Shown here: positions 1 to 6,984 of the stretch, in pieces
Position numbering within the stretch: position 1 is the stretch's first letter
Layout: every line of letters starts with the position of its first letter
From: Fervidifonticultor_A octavus_A
GTDB taxonomy: Bacteria; Sysuimicrobiota; Sysuimicrobiia; Sysuimicrobiales; Humicultoraceae
DNA length: 8,700 nucleotides
NCBI GenBank assembly: GCA_031459655.1
Contig: JAVKID010000110.1
Location: forward strand, 1 to 8,700
Direction: 5' to 3'
The notes under the pieces: model-generated
What the model was told of the DNA's origin: nothing
The model's input: only the letters and a program-made list of their open reading frames with translations
Database searches by the model: none
Made by a program: the position numbers and the translations under genes

Positions 1-1533
1 CACGTCCGAGTCGCGCAGGATGGCGAACTGGTTGGTCGTGGAGGGGTAGCCGCCGAACATCCCGGGGGACTCCGGTTGCTCGACGCCAAAGGTGTGCAAG
101 ATCTTGGTAGGGATGTCGTCGACCCCCCAGACGGTATACATCATGCTGATCCCCGCGCCCCCGCGGAACTTCCCCGCTCCGCCCGAGTCCGGCGTTTGCT
201 TCCGGTACAGGTAGAGAATGGGATAGCGGTACTCATAGCTCTCCACGTCGGCGATGGTGGCCCGCACGGAGCTCGTGTGGCCGCCCGTGTCGATCCCGTC
301 GCGCCAGCACTGTGCGCCGCTGCCACCGGCCATACCGTCGAGGAGGGGCCCCCCGAAGCGCTCGCCGTGGCCGTCGACGCCGAAGAGCTCCTCCAGCGCC
401 TTGACCCCCTGCCAGCCCGCCATGGCCCGATCGCGGTACACGGGGCTGGCGCCGAGCATTTTGGCGATGGTGATGCTGGCCAGATTGCGTGCCTCCCAGA
501 TGGCCGTGGTGGTGGACTTGGAGACGCCGGCCGGCCACGCAGCGTGCACCACGGTCCCGGGGCGCGAGCGGACGGTGACGACCCGGAGCACGCCGGCAGG
601 TGACCACGGGATGTCCCAACAGAGGTAGACCATCATGGCGCCCAGTACCGCCCCGACCAGGCCGTTGACGGTGCAGTTGATCACGGCGGGGGCCTGCGCG
701 GCGGTCTCCGAGAAATCGAAGACGAGGTGGTCAGCCTCCTTGGTCATGGTGACGTGGCAGTCGTAGATGCGGTCGCCGAACTCGATGTACCCGCGGTGGC
801 GCCACGTGCCGTCCGGCAGTTCCCGCAGCCGGGCACGCAGTCGCCGCTCGGTGTAGTCGATGATGTCGGCCATGGCCGCCTGCACCACCTCGTAGCCGAA
901 CTCCCGGAACGTCTCCAACAGGCGGCGCTTGACGACCTGGGCGGCGGCGACCTTGGCGCGGAGATCCAGGGCGAGCAGGTCGGGCAGCCGGGAGTTCTTC
1001 AGGTACGTGGCTTCGACATCGCGCCGGAACCGCCCGCCCTCGACCAGCTTGACAGGTCCGAAGAGCGGCTGTTCGCCAAAGATGTCGGCCGCACCCACCT
1101 GCACCTGCCCTGCCACCGGACCCCCGACGTCGATCACGTGCAGCGAGGCGCCGGTCCACGCGGCCAGCTGACCGTCCCAGAAGACCGGGCCAGCGACCAT
1201 CACGCAGTTCTGATGGCAGACCGACACGTACGGATCATTGCAGAGGAAGACGTCGTCGGGCCCGAACCCCGGATTCTCCGCGAATTCCGTCTGCAGGTGC
1301 TTGACGAAGGGAGCCAGGGTGGTTGCCTGCGCGCAGATAAACGTGTCGATGTAGACCAGGTCGCCCGATGCGGTCATGATCCCCGTGTTCATGTCGAACA
1401 CTTCTGTCGCCACCGGTGAGCCCGACAGTCGGCTGATGGTCCGGGCGCCTTCGTCGTTGATGTACCAGAGGCGGTGCCGCAGGATCTCAAAGGTCTTGGG
1501 ATCCAGCCGCAGTCCGCTTGCTGCAATCGCCAT
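1..1533 (-). CDS. hyuB: HyuB-family hydantoinase B/oxoprolinase subunit, partial (C-terminus beyond left edge)
   Basis: The frame is open from an ATG at 1533 to the left edge, giving 511 residues without a stop. The family is usually somewhat longer, so only the extreme C-terminus should be missing. Family marks I can see are NDPY (99-102), the PVFWDGQL block (116-123) followed by LHVIDVGG (131-138), VKLVEGG (161-167), SKSTTTAIWEARN (338-350), DGMAGGSGAQ (399-408) and PDSGGAGKFRGGAG (448-461). HyuB proteins pair with HyuA for ATP-dependent opening of hydantoins, oxoproline or lactams, or for carboxylation of acetone or acetophenone. From memory, the text looks closest to the acetophenone/acetone-carboxylase-like branch, so the reaction is open. 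The likely metal ligands are His107 and His132, but the expected Asp between them is Cys110. A strong AGGAGG lies 7 bases before the ATG, and the gene follows the regulator gene by 48 bases. No HyuA is in the window; it may lie further left. Family assignment is firm, substrate unknown. Confidence 0.9.
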   Translation of the reverse strand, partial: MAIAASGLRLDPKTFEILRHRLWYINDEGARTISRLSGSPVATEVFDMNTGIMTASGDLVYIDTFICAQATTLAPFVKHLQTEFAENPGFGPDDVFLCNDPYVSVCHQNCVMVAGPVFWDGQLAAWTGASLHVIDVGGPVAGQVQVGAADIFGEQPLFGPVKLVEGGRFRRDVEATYLKNSRLPDLLALDLRAKVAAAQVVKRRLLETFREFGYEVVQAAMADIIDYTERRLRARLRELPDGTWRHRGYIEFGDRIYDCHVTMTKEADHLVFDFSETAAQAPAVINCTVNGLVGAVLGAMMVYLCWDIPWSPAGVLRVVTVRSRPGTVVHAAWPAGVSKSTTTAIWEARNLASITIAKMLGASPVYRDRAMAGWQGVKALEELFGVDGHGERFGGPLLDGMAGGSGAQCWRDGIDTGGHTSSVRATIADVESYEYRYPILYLYRKQTPDSGGAGKFRGGAGISMMYTVWGVDDIPTKILHTFGVEQPESPGMFGGYPSTTNQFAILRDSDV

Positions 1534-1540
1534 GTCGTTC

Positions 1541-1546
1541 CCTCCT
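1541..1546 (-). promoter_or_regulatory. Ribosome binding site of hyuB
   Basis: The minus strand reads AGGAGG with a 7-base spacer before the ATG at 1533. It is among the strongest Shine-Dalgarno matches in the window and fixes the hyuB start. The gene can therefore be translated without coupling to the regulator gene upstream. Confidence 0.8.
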
Positions 1547-1581
1547 CGGACGATCCCGCCGGCGAGGTGGCTCCGCTCGCG

Positions 1582-2328
1582 CTAGGGAGGGGAACCGCCG
1601 CCGTACCGGGGACGCTGCAACAGATGCGCCTCCATGTCCGCCCGCACGCTGGCAATGTGTCGGCGTACTGCCGCGTGGGCCGCGTGCGGGTCCCCCGAGC
1701 GCACGGCCTCGTAGATCTGGCGGTGCTCCAGCACCGACCGCGCCGGCCGCCCCGGCGTGTCGAAGACCGCCGCCCGCTCCGGCACCAGCTGTCGACCCAG
1801 GGTGCTGGCCAGGTCCCGCAGCACGGCATTCCCGGCGCAACGGGCCAGCCCGTCATGGAACAGTAGATCGGCGTCCACCAGCACAGCGATATCAGGGCCG
1901 TCGCTGCCGGCGGCCATCTGTTCCACCGCCTCCTCCATCTGCGTCAGCCCATCGGCGCCCTGACGCTTGGCGGCCAGTTCGGCGACGAAGGCTTCCAGGC
2001 CCTCGCGGACCTCGAGCAGCTCGAGGACACGCTCCCGGTGGCGCAGGACCCAGTCCCGCCATTCCCTGCGCAGCCCGTCCGTGTCTCCCGGCGTGGCACG
2101 CACGAAGGCGCCCTCTCCCTGCCGGATTTCCAGCAGCCCGATGGCCTCGAGCAACTGGAGGGCTTCCCTCACGGTGCCCCGGCTGATCTGGAACTGTGCG
2201 CTCAATTGGCGCTCGCTGGGCAAGCGGTCGCCGGGCCGCAGGGCGCCGTCCTGGATCAACCGCCGAATCTGGCGGACCGCCTGCTCCTTCAAGCGGACCG
2301 GCTGGATCGGTTTCAGCCTGAGGTTCAT
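1582..2328 (-). CDS. GntR-family transcriptional regulator, FadR subfamily with FCD domain
   Basis: The product has 248 residues, a normal size for the FadR/FCD subfamily. The N-terminal winged helix-turn-helix spans about residues 10-78, with the hallmark RPGDRLPSERQLSAQFQISR (31-50), then GTVREALQLLEAIGLLEIRQGEGAFV. The C-terminal all-helical FCD domain (about 95-235) has the usual metal-ligand pattern: Asp154 and His158 (DLLFH), His202 (LEHRQIYEA) and His224 (RRHIASV). FCD regulators usually bind small organic acids or related metabolites through this metal and release DNA on binding. I chose the ATG at 2328 because GGAGGAG lies 6 bases upstream; a GTG at 2343 in the same frame would put that ribosome site inside the gene. 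It sits 30 bases after the second permease and 48 before hyuB, with no visible promoter of its own, so autoregulation within the operon is likely. The ligand is unknown; a catabolic intermediate of this pathway is the natural guess. Confidence 0.92.
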   Translation of the reverse strand: MNLRLKPIQPVRLKEQAVRQIRRLIQDGALRPGDRLPSERQLSAQFQISRGTVREALQLLEAIGLLEIRQGEGAFVRATPGDTDGLRREWRDWVLRHRERVLELLEVREGLEAFVAELAAKRQGADGLTQMEEAVEQMAAGSDGPDIAVLVDADLLFHDGLARCAGNAVLRDLASTLGRQLVPERAAVFDTPGRPARSVLEHRQIYEAVRSGDPHAAHAAVRRHIASVRADMEAHLLQRPRYGGGSPP

Positions 2329-2334
2329 GCCGTA

Positions 2335-2341
2335 CTCCTCC
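2335..2341 (-). promoter_or_regulatory. Ribosome binding site that decides the GntR start
   Basis: GGAGGAG on the minus strand lies 6 bases before the ATG at 2328. It overlaps the alternative GTG codon at 2343 to 2341, which argues that the GTG is not the start and that the protein begins MNLRLKP. Confidence 0.7.
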
Positions 2342-2358
2342 ACTACGCCGATGGTCGC

Positions 2359-3297
2359 CTATCTCACGTACGGGATCCCCAGGGCTGCGGGAGGCCGCAC
2401 CGTTCCCTGGCGCAGCGCGAGCACCGCGATCGTCGCCAGGTAGGGGAGGCTGAGGAGGATCTCGTACGGCACGGCGGCCGACTGCACCTGAACCTGAAAC
2501 TGGAGCATGTCGATGAAGCCGAAGAGGAGCGCGGCCAGCAGACACGTCCAGGGCCGCCACCCGCCGACGATGACGATGGCGATGGCGATCCAGCCCCGAC
2601 CGGCGGTCATGCGCGCGCTGTAGATGTGCACCTGATCGATGGTCAGCAGGGCGCCCGCTAGCCCGGTGAACGCGGTGCCGATCAGCAGCGCGACCACCCG
2701 GTAGCGGTCGACCGCGATGCCGTTGAAATCCAGCGCCTCCGGGGACTCTCCGGCGGCCCGGATGATCATGCCTGTTCGCGTGTGTCCTAGGAAGTGGGCG
2801 GCCAGCGCGATCAACAGGATCGCCCCATAGAAGGCGGCCGAGCGATTGAACACCACAGGCCCGATGATCGGCATCTCGTGCAGGAAGGGCACCGGGATGG
2901 TCGGCATCGGCGCGATCCGTGGTGGGCTCGACGCGTGCAGGAACTGATGCTTGTACAGCATGTTGGCCAGGCCGATGCCGATGGGGACCAGCAGCAGCCC
3001 GTTGATGACCTGCTCGGTCTTGATCACGATGCTCCAGGCGACCTTGAGGGCTCCAAGCCCTGCGCCGGCGATTGCGCCGGCCAGCAGCCCCAGCCACCCG
3101 CTCTCCGTCCAGAAGGTCACCACGAAGCCTGTGGCCGCACCCAGCAACATGACCCCTTCGTGCCCGAGATTGAGCACGCCGGACTGTTCATTGATGGCGG
3201 CGCCCACGGCCGTCAGGCCGACGACGAGGGCGAAATTGGAGGCGAAGAACAACGCGCCGGTGAGGAGTTGCTCAAGGCCGGAGACGTCGATCATCAT
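2359..3297 (-). CDS. ABC transporter permease, BMP/nucleoside importer type (second permease)
   Basis: This 312-residue integral membrane protein belongs to the branched-chain amino acid/ribose-type permease superfamily, in the branch that works with BMP-family binding proteins (like B. subtilis NupQ or lactococcal NupC). Typical blocks are NEQSGVLNLGHEGVMLLGA (36-54), KTEQVINGLLL (93-103), the cytoplasmic coupling loop RTGMIIRAAGESPEALDFNG (174-193) that should contact the ATPase, and AGRGWIAIAIVIVGGWRPW (232-250). I count about eight or nine hydrophobic segments. Its start overlaps the stop of the first permease as ATGA (3294-3297), so translation is probably coupled; the upstream ribosome site is weak. 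It should form the membrane channel as a heterodimer with the first permease. The substrate is inferred to be a nucleoside, purine base or similar heterocycle from the family and the neighbouring molybdenum hydroxylase. Confidence 0.93.
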   Translation of the reverse strand: MMIDVSGLEQLLTGALFFASNFALVVGLTAVGAAINEQSGVLNLGHEGVMLLGAATGFVVTFWTESGWLGLLAGAIAGAGLGALKVAWSIVIKTEQVINGLLLVPIGIGLANMLYKHQFLHASSPPRIAPMPTIPVPFLHEMPIIGPVVFNRSAAFYGAILLIALAAHFLGHTRTGMIIRAAGESPEALDFNGIAVDRYRVVALLIGTAFTGLAGALLTIDQVHIYSARMTAGRGWIAIAIVIVGGWRPWTCLLAALLFGFIDMLQFQVQVQSAAVPYEILLSLPYLATIAVLALRQGTVRPPAALGIPYVR

Positions 3298-4406
3298 GAC
3301 GGCGACCGGCCTTTCCAGATCAGGGTGTCACCTGCGAGGATGCACAGGACCAGGACGGCCGCAAAGACCTGGACAAAGTCTGTGGGGATGCCGAACTCGA
3401 CCTGGATGCCTTCGCTTCCCACCGCCAGACCAGCCAGCAGGAGCGCCGACGGAACGGCGCCAAGCGGGTGGCACCGGGCGAGCAGGGCGACCATGATCGC
3501 CGTGTATCCGAAGCCCGGGGAGAGATCGCCGATGAGCCGGTGCGCCGCGCCGAGGACATGGACGGCTCCCGCCAGCCCCGCCAGCATGCCGCTGATGAGG
3601 AAGACCATGATGATGGTACGGTCGACACGGATCCCTACTGCGCGGGAGGCCCAGGGGTTGGTGCCGATGGCTTTGATTCGAAAACCGTACGTCGAGTAGT
3701 GCATCACGTACAGGAGGACGGGCACCAGCGCCAGGGCCATGATCAGGCCGATGTGCAAGCGCGTTCCGGCGAGCCTTGGCAGATCGAACACGCGGGGAAA
3801 CGGGGGGGTCTGGAGAATGCCGGCGAAGGGGTCGCGGAACACCGTACGGATCACCCAGTGCATGGCGAGGATTCCCACGAAGTTCAACATGAGCGTGGAC
3901 ACGACCTCATTGACCTGACGGGAGACGCGCAGCCAGCCAGGGAGCAGCGCCCAGAGCATCCCTGCGGCGGACCCGGCCGCCAGCATCAGCAGCAGGCCTG
4001 GAAGACGCGGGGTCGTGGGCGGCAGCGTGAAGACCAGGGCTGCAACGGCGATGGCGGCGGCGTGAAATTGGCCTTCGCCACCCACTGTCCATACCCGGGC
4101 TCGATAGGCCAGACCGTATCCGAGGGCGATGAGAAGCAACGGGGTGGCATAGAGCAGCATGTCGGTGAATCCCGAGCGGCTGCCGACGACCGTCTCCAGC
4201 ATCGTGCGGAATGCCGCGAGCGGGCTGATGCCCAGCGCCCACATGAGCAGCGAGCCGACCAGCAGACCCGTGCCGAGCGGCACCACGATCATGCCTGCCA
4301 GCCGCACCGCCTGGCGCACGCCGCCTGTAGAGCGCCAGACGGCGTGCACCCGCACCGGCCTCAGCTCAGTGGCCTCGGATAGGAGATTCGCCCGCGTGGT
4401 TTCCAT
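3294..4406 (-). CDS. ABC transporter permease, BMP/nucleoside importer type (first permease)
   Basis: The product has 370 residues, the usual larger member of the permease pair (like NupP/NupB). After a hydrophilic, basic N-terminus of about 35 residues, roughly nine or ten hydrophobic segments follow. Family blocks, numbered from the chosen start, are VWTVGGEGQFHAAA (about 105-118), RQVNEVVSTLMLNFVGILA (about 163-181), the coupling loop YGFRIKAIGTNPWASRAVGI (about 240-259) and FGYTAIMVALLARCHPLGAVPSA (about 299-321). I used the ATG at 4406; a GTG at 4409 directly before it adds one residue, and neither has a clear ribosome site. The gene overlaps the end of the ATPase gene by 41 bases, so it probably depends on translational coupling. 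It ends in an ATGA overlap with the second permease. It acts in the inner membrane with that protein and the double ATPase. Confidence 0.93.
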   Translation of the reverse strand: METTRANLLSEATELRPVRVHAVWRSTGGVRQAVRLAGMIVVPLGTGLLVGSLLMWALGISPLAAFRTMLETVVGSRSGFTDMLLYATPLLLIALGYGLAYRARVWTVGGEGQFHAAAIAVAALVFTLPPTTPRLPGLLLMLAAGSAAGMLWALLPGWLRVSRQVNEVVSTLMLNFVGILAMHWVIRTVFRDPFAGILQTPPFPRVFDLPRLAGTRLHIGLIMALALVPVLLYVMHYSTYGFRIKAIGTNPWASRAVGIRVDRTIIMVFLISGMLAGLAGAVHVLGAAHRLIGDLSPGFGYTAIMVALLARCHPLGAVPSALLLAGLAVGSEGIQVEFGIPTDFVQVFAAVLVLCILAGDTLIWKGRSPS

Positions 4407-5961
4407 CACCGCCGGCAGACGCCAGCCCGGCCATGGCGGCGCCGAGCGCCGCCCTCGTAACCGTCTGCGCGTCCCAAATCCCCATGAGTCTGCCCTGGTA
4501 GATTACCCCGATCCGGTCGCACAGTCCCTGCAGCTCGTCAAGGTCCGAGGAGATGAGGAGCACCGCGGCGCCGGCCGATGCCACCCTCCGCAACTGGCCG
4601 CGCACGAAGGTTGACGTCGCGACATCCAGCCCCGCCGTCGGCTGGGCCGCAACCACTACCGCCGGGAGACGATAGAGTTCGCGGGCGACGACGACTTTCT
4701 GACCGTTGCCGCCGGACAAGTGCCGGACCAGCGCTCGGCGGCGGGGCGGATGGATCCCGAACGTCGCGATGGCATTGTCCGCGTCGGCGAGCGGCTGCGG
4801 CCGACGGGTGGGCGCCAGAGCCCACGGGTCCCCACCGGCCGCATGGCGCAGGAGGAGGTTTTCCGCGACGGTGAGGTCGAGCGCCACCCCCCAGCGGGGA
4901 CGATCCGACGGGATGTAGGCGACGGCGGCACGCCCGGAGTGCCCCTGACTGTCGCCGTTCCCGTCGAGCGCGATCGTCCCGGCGGTCGGGGTGAGAAGAC
5001 CCGCGGCGGCGAACTCCAGCTCGCGCTGGCCGTTTCCCTCGACACCGGCGATGCCGAAGATCTCTCCGCTGCGCACGGTGAAGGTCACGTCGTGCAGCGG
5101 CCGCGATGCGAGGTCGCTTCCGCCTGCGGGGGAGACACAGACAGCCCGGAACTCCAGGATCGGGCGCCCCTGGTTGCGCGCCGACCGGGGGGAGGCCGCC
5201 GACCACGAGGCCTGTGCCGGCGGTTCGCGCTGACCCATCATGGCCGCGACCAGGGCGTCGGCGGACAGGTCGCCGGGGCCCAGGGTCGCAACCCTGCGAC
5301 CCTGGCGGAGCACCGTGACCCGGTCCGCCACGCCGAGCACCTCCAGGATCTTGTGGGTGACGAGCACGACGCTCCGTCGTTCGTTCTTCGTCATCGCCGC
5401 CAGCATCTGCAGGAGCCGATCGACCTCCCGGGGGGTCAGGACGGATGTGGGCTCGTCCATCAACAGCACGCGAGAATCGTGATAGAGGGCCCTGAGGATC
5501 TCGACCCGCTGGCGTTCGCCCATCGAGAGACGCCCCACGGCCGCGGTGGGGGCGATCTGCAGCCCATACTGTTCGCTCAACGCCATCAGGCGGCGCTCCA
5601 CGTCCCTCAAGAGGTGTCGGTGCGGTCTCCCCCGCGGGTCGAGCCCCAGGGCGATGTTCTCCGCGACGGTGAGCGTGGGGACAAGGCGGAACTGCTGCGG
5701 GATCATCGCGATGCCCCGTTCCAACGCGTCGCGGGGACCCCGCAACGCAACGGGCGCGCCATGGACGCGAATTTCACCGGCGTCCGGCTGATAGAGGCCA
5801 TAGAGAATGCTCATCAGCGTGGTCTTCCCTGACCCGTTCTCCCCGAGGAGTCCGTGGATCTCCCCGAGTGCGAGGTCGAAGTCCACATGGTCGTTGGCCA
5901 CGACGTGGCCAAAGCGCTTGACGATCCCGCGCATGACCACGGAAGCACCCATGTTGATCAT
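4366..5961 (-). CDS. ABC transporter double-ATPase subunit, BMP/nucleoside importer type
   Basis: This 531-residue protein carries two fused nucleotide-binding domains, as in NupO/NupA and RbsA-like proteins. Domain 1 has Walker A GENGSGKTT (40-48), Q-loop PQQ (88-90), signature LSMGERQR (145-152), Walker B LLMDEPTS with catalytic Glu170, and switch His203. Domain 2 has the degenerate P-loop GVEGNGQREL (306-315) without the lysine, signature LSGGNGQK (415-422), Walker B VVVAAQPTAGLD (435-446) with Gln in place of the catalytic Glu, and Asp473 in the His-switch position (SSDLDEL). These changes are normal for this family: one composite site hydrolyses ATP and the other is degenerate. The ATG at 5961 lies 21 bases after the binding-protein stop, with only a weak ribosome site; a second ATG at 5952 is less likely. 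The 3' end overlaps the first permease gene. Two perfect inverted repeats lie inside the gene. It powers import at the cytoplasmic face. Confidence 0.95.
   Translation of the reverse strand: MINMGASVVMRGIVKRFGHVVANDHVDFDLALGEIHGLLGENGSGKTTLMSILYGLYQPDAGEIRVHGAPVALRGPRDALERGIAMIPQQFRLVPTLTVAENIALGLDPRGRPHRHLLRDVERRLMALSEQYGLQIAPTAAVGRLSMGERQRVEILRALYHDSRVLLMDEPTSVLTPREVDRLLQMLAAMTKNERRSVVLVTHKILEVLGVADRVTVLRQGRRVATLGPGDLSADALVAAMMGQREPPAQASWSAASPRSARNQGRPILEFRAVCVSPAGGSDLASRPLHDVTFTVRSGEIFGIAGVEGNGQRELEFAAAGLLTPTAGTIALDGNGDSQGHSGRAAVAYIPSDRPRWGVALDLTVAENLLLRHAAGGDPWALAPTRRPQPLADADNAIATFGIHPPRRRALVRHLSGGNGQKVVVARELYRLPAVVVAAQPTAGLDVATSTFVRGQLRRVASAGAAVLLISSDLDELQGLCDRIGVIYQGRLMGIWDAQTVTRAALGAAMAGLASAGGDGNHAGESPIRGH
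5280..5305. repeat. Perfect inverted repeat, 11-bp arms and 4-base loop, inside the ATPase gene
   Basis: On the minus strand the left arm is CCAGGGTCGCA, the loop is GGGT, and the right arm is the exact reverse complement of the left. It falls at about codons 219-228, just after the first ATPase domain (RQGRRVATLG). The transcript would form a very stable hairpin there. No T-run follows, so it is not a classical terminator. It may be a chance result of coding in GC-rich DNA. Confidence 0.6.
5894..5912. repeat. Perfect inverted repeat, 8-bp arms and 3-base spacer, near the ATPase gene start
   Basis: The arms are TTGGCCAC and GTGGCCAA, separated by GAC on the plus strand (GTC on the minus strand). 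The site lies at codons 17-23 of the ATPase gene (FGHVVAN), about 50 bases inside the reading frame. It has the size and symmetry of a dimeric repressor operator, and it would also fold as a hairpin in the mRNA close to the start codon. No function is shown by the sequence. Confidence 0.55.
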
Positions 5962-5982
5962 CGCCTGCGTCCGCTGCCAGCG

Positions 5983-6981
5983 TCAGTCAAATGAGATCGG
6001 GATGTCGAAGGTCCCTCGTTCGATCCGCGTGATGTAGGCTTTCAGCGTGCGCACCGCGCTCGGCGGCAGCGTCGCGAGGACCTCGTCGTTGACCTTGAAT
6101 GTGGTGATCCCCTGCTTGGCTTTACCGGCGTAGTATTTCGCTGGCCGGAACGTCCCTTTCTGGAGATCATCGAGCAGCTCGCCGATCCCCTTGTAGCTGT
6201 CCCAGAAAAGGCTTCCCAGGACGTTCTTCGGAGCCAGCGGCGACATATCGTACACGTAGCCCACCGCCCAGACTCCGCGCTCTCGGGCTGCCTCGATCGT
6301 CCCCCGCGCAGGGCCGCTGCCGCAGATCGAGAAGACGTCGGCGCCGCGGTCGATCAAGGACAGCGCCAGGGCCTTGGCCTTGGCGATATCCACGAAGTTG
6401 CCGACGTAGACGGGCGAAATCTCAAGCCCGGGTTTGACCTCGCGCGCGCCGTCACGGAACGCGTTGAAGATCGCCCTGCACCCCGGGAAGGGGATACCCC
6501 CAACGAAGCCGAGCTTCCCGGATTTTGTGACATGGGCGGCCACCACACCGGCGAGGTACGAGGCCTCCCACACGGGGGTGTCGTAGGCCGCGAGGTTCGT
6601 GTCGCGGTCTCTGCTGCCAAAGCTGGGCCAAGCGAAATTGAGGTCGCGGAACTCCGCGGCCACCCGGAAGACCGCATCGCGGAATGTGCCGCTGTGCGCG
6701 ATGATGAGATCGGGCCGTCGCTCGGCGTACCGTCGAAGGACCCGCTCGGCTTCCGCGGGTTCGACGCTTTCCGTATACGTGTAGGTGATCCGGCCTTCGC
6801 GCTGATGCCGTAGCAGCCCCACGTGTAGGGCCTGCGTCCAGGTCAGGTCATTGGCCTCGGCCGGCAGGACCGCGGCGACTCGAAGCCTGGCCATCCCGCC
6901 TGACGCCGGCGTTTGCCACCCAACAAGACCCACGCCGAAGATCCCTGCGAGCACCAGCACTCTCCAGCGCGCTCCTCCCAT
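5983..6981 (-). CDS. BMP-family periplasmic substrate-binding protein of the nucleoside/nucleobase importer
   Basis: The 332-residue product resembles the PnrA/BMP (Med) family of purine nucleoside receptors. A short basic start (GARWR) and a hydrophobic stretch (about 8-21) form a signal peptide, with cleavage likely near ASG (26-28). There is no lipobox cysteine, so the mature protein should be soluble in the periplasm, unlike the lipoprotein form seen in Gram-positives and spirochaetes. Family blocks are LTWTQALHVGL (46-56), DLIIAHSGTFRDAVFRVAAE (91-110), VWEASYLAGVVAAHVTKSGK (137-156), LGFVGGIPFP (157-166), KAKALALSLIDRGADVF (201-217) and VWAVGYVYDMSPL (237-249). A GGGGGG ribosome site lies 7 bases before the ATG at 6981, inside the last codons of the [2Fe-2S] subunit gene whose stop is 3 bases away. 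It delivers ligand to the two permeases encoded just downstream. A purine or purine-like ligand is inferred from the family and the neighbouring hydroxylase. Confidence 0.93.
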   Translation of the reverse strand: MGGARWRVLVLAGIFGVGLVGWQTPASGGMARLRVAAVLPAEANDLTWTQALHVGLLRHQREGRITYTYTESVEPAEAERVLRRYAERRPDLIIAHSGTFRDAVFRVAAEFRDLNFAWPSFGSRDRDTNLAAYDTPVWEASYLAGVVAAHVTKSGKLGFVGGIPFPGCRAIFNAFRDGAREVKPGLEISPVYVGNFVDIAKAKALALSLIDRGADVFSICGSGPARGTIEAARERGVWAVGYVYDMSPLAPKNVLGSLFWDSYKGIGELLDDLQKGTFRPAKYYAGKAKQGITTFKVNDEVLATLPPSAVRTLKAYITRIERGTFDIPISFD

Positions 6982-6984
6982 GGC

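Noticed and set aside
727..1419. Plus-strand open frame of 230 codons opposite hyuB
   Set aside because: It is antisense to a clear HyuB frame with family motifs, its product is not recognisable, and long antisense frames are expected in GC-rich coding DNA.
1562..1580. Possible terminator hairpin between the regulator and hyuB
   Set aside because: The stem is only 5 bp (GCGAG/CTCGC) with a 9-base loop and no T-run follows, so it does not support termination.
3061..3081. Direct repeat of TGCGCCGGC with a 12-base period
   Set aside because: It encodes an Ala/Gly-rich membrane segment of the second permease (AGAIAGAG) and is explained by residue composition.
1892..3097. Minus-strand frame of 401 codons running through the second permease and regulator genes
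   Set aside because: It is an Arg/Gly/Pro-rich out-of-frame reading that spans the boundary between two recognised genes.
3468..4382. Plus-strand open frame of 304 codons opposite the first permease gene
   Set aside because: The predicted product is low-complexity, rich in Asp, Gly, His and Arg, with no family signature; the minus-strand permease explains the region.
4624..5062. Second ATPase domain lacking the Walker A lysine, catalytic glutamate and switch histidine
   Set aside because: These substitutions are standard in the NupO/RbsA-type double ATPases and do not mark a broken gene.
4720..5832. Plus-strand open frame of 370 codons opposite the ATPase gene
   Set aside because: The opposite strand encodes a textbook double ATPase with all motifs; the antisense product has none.
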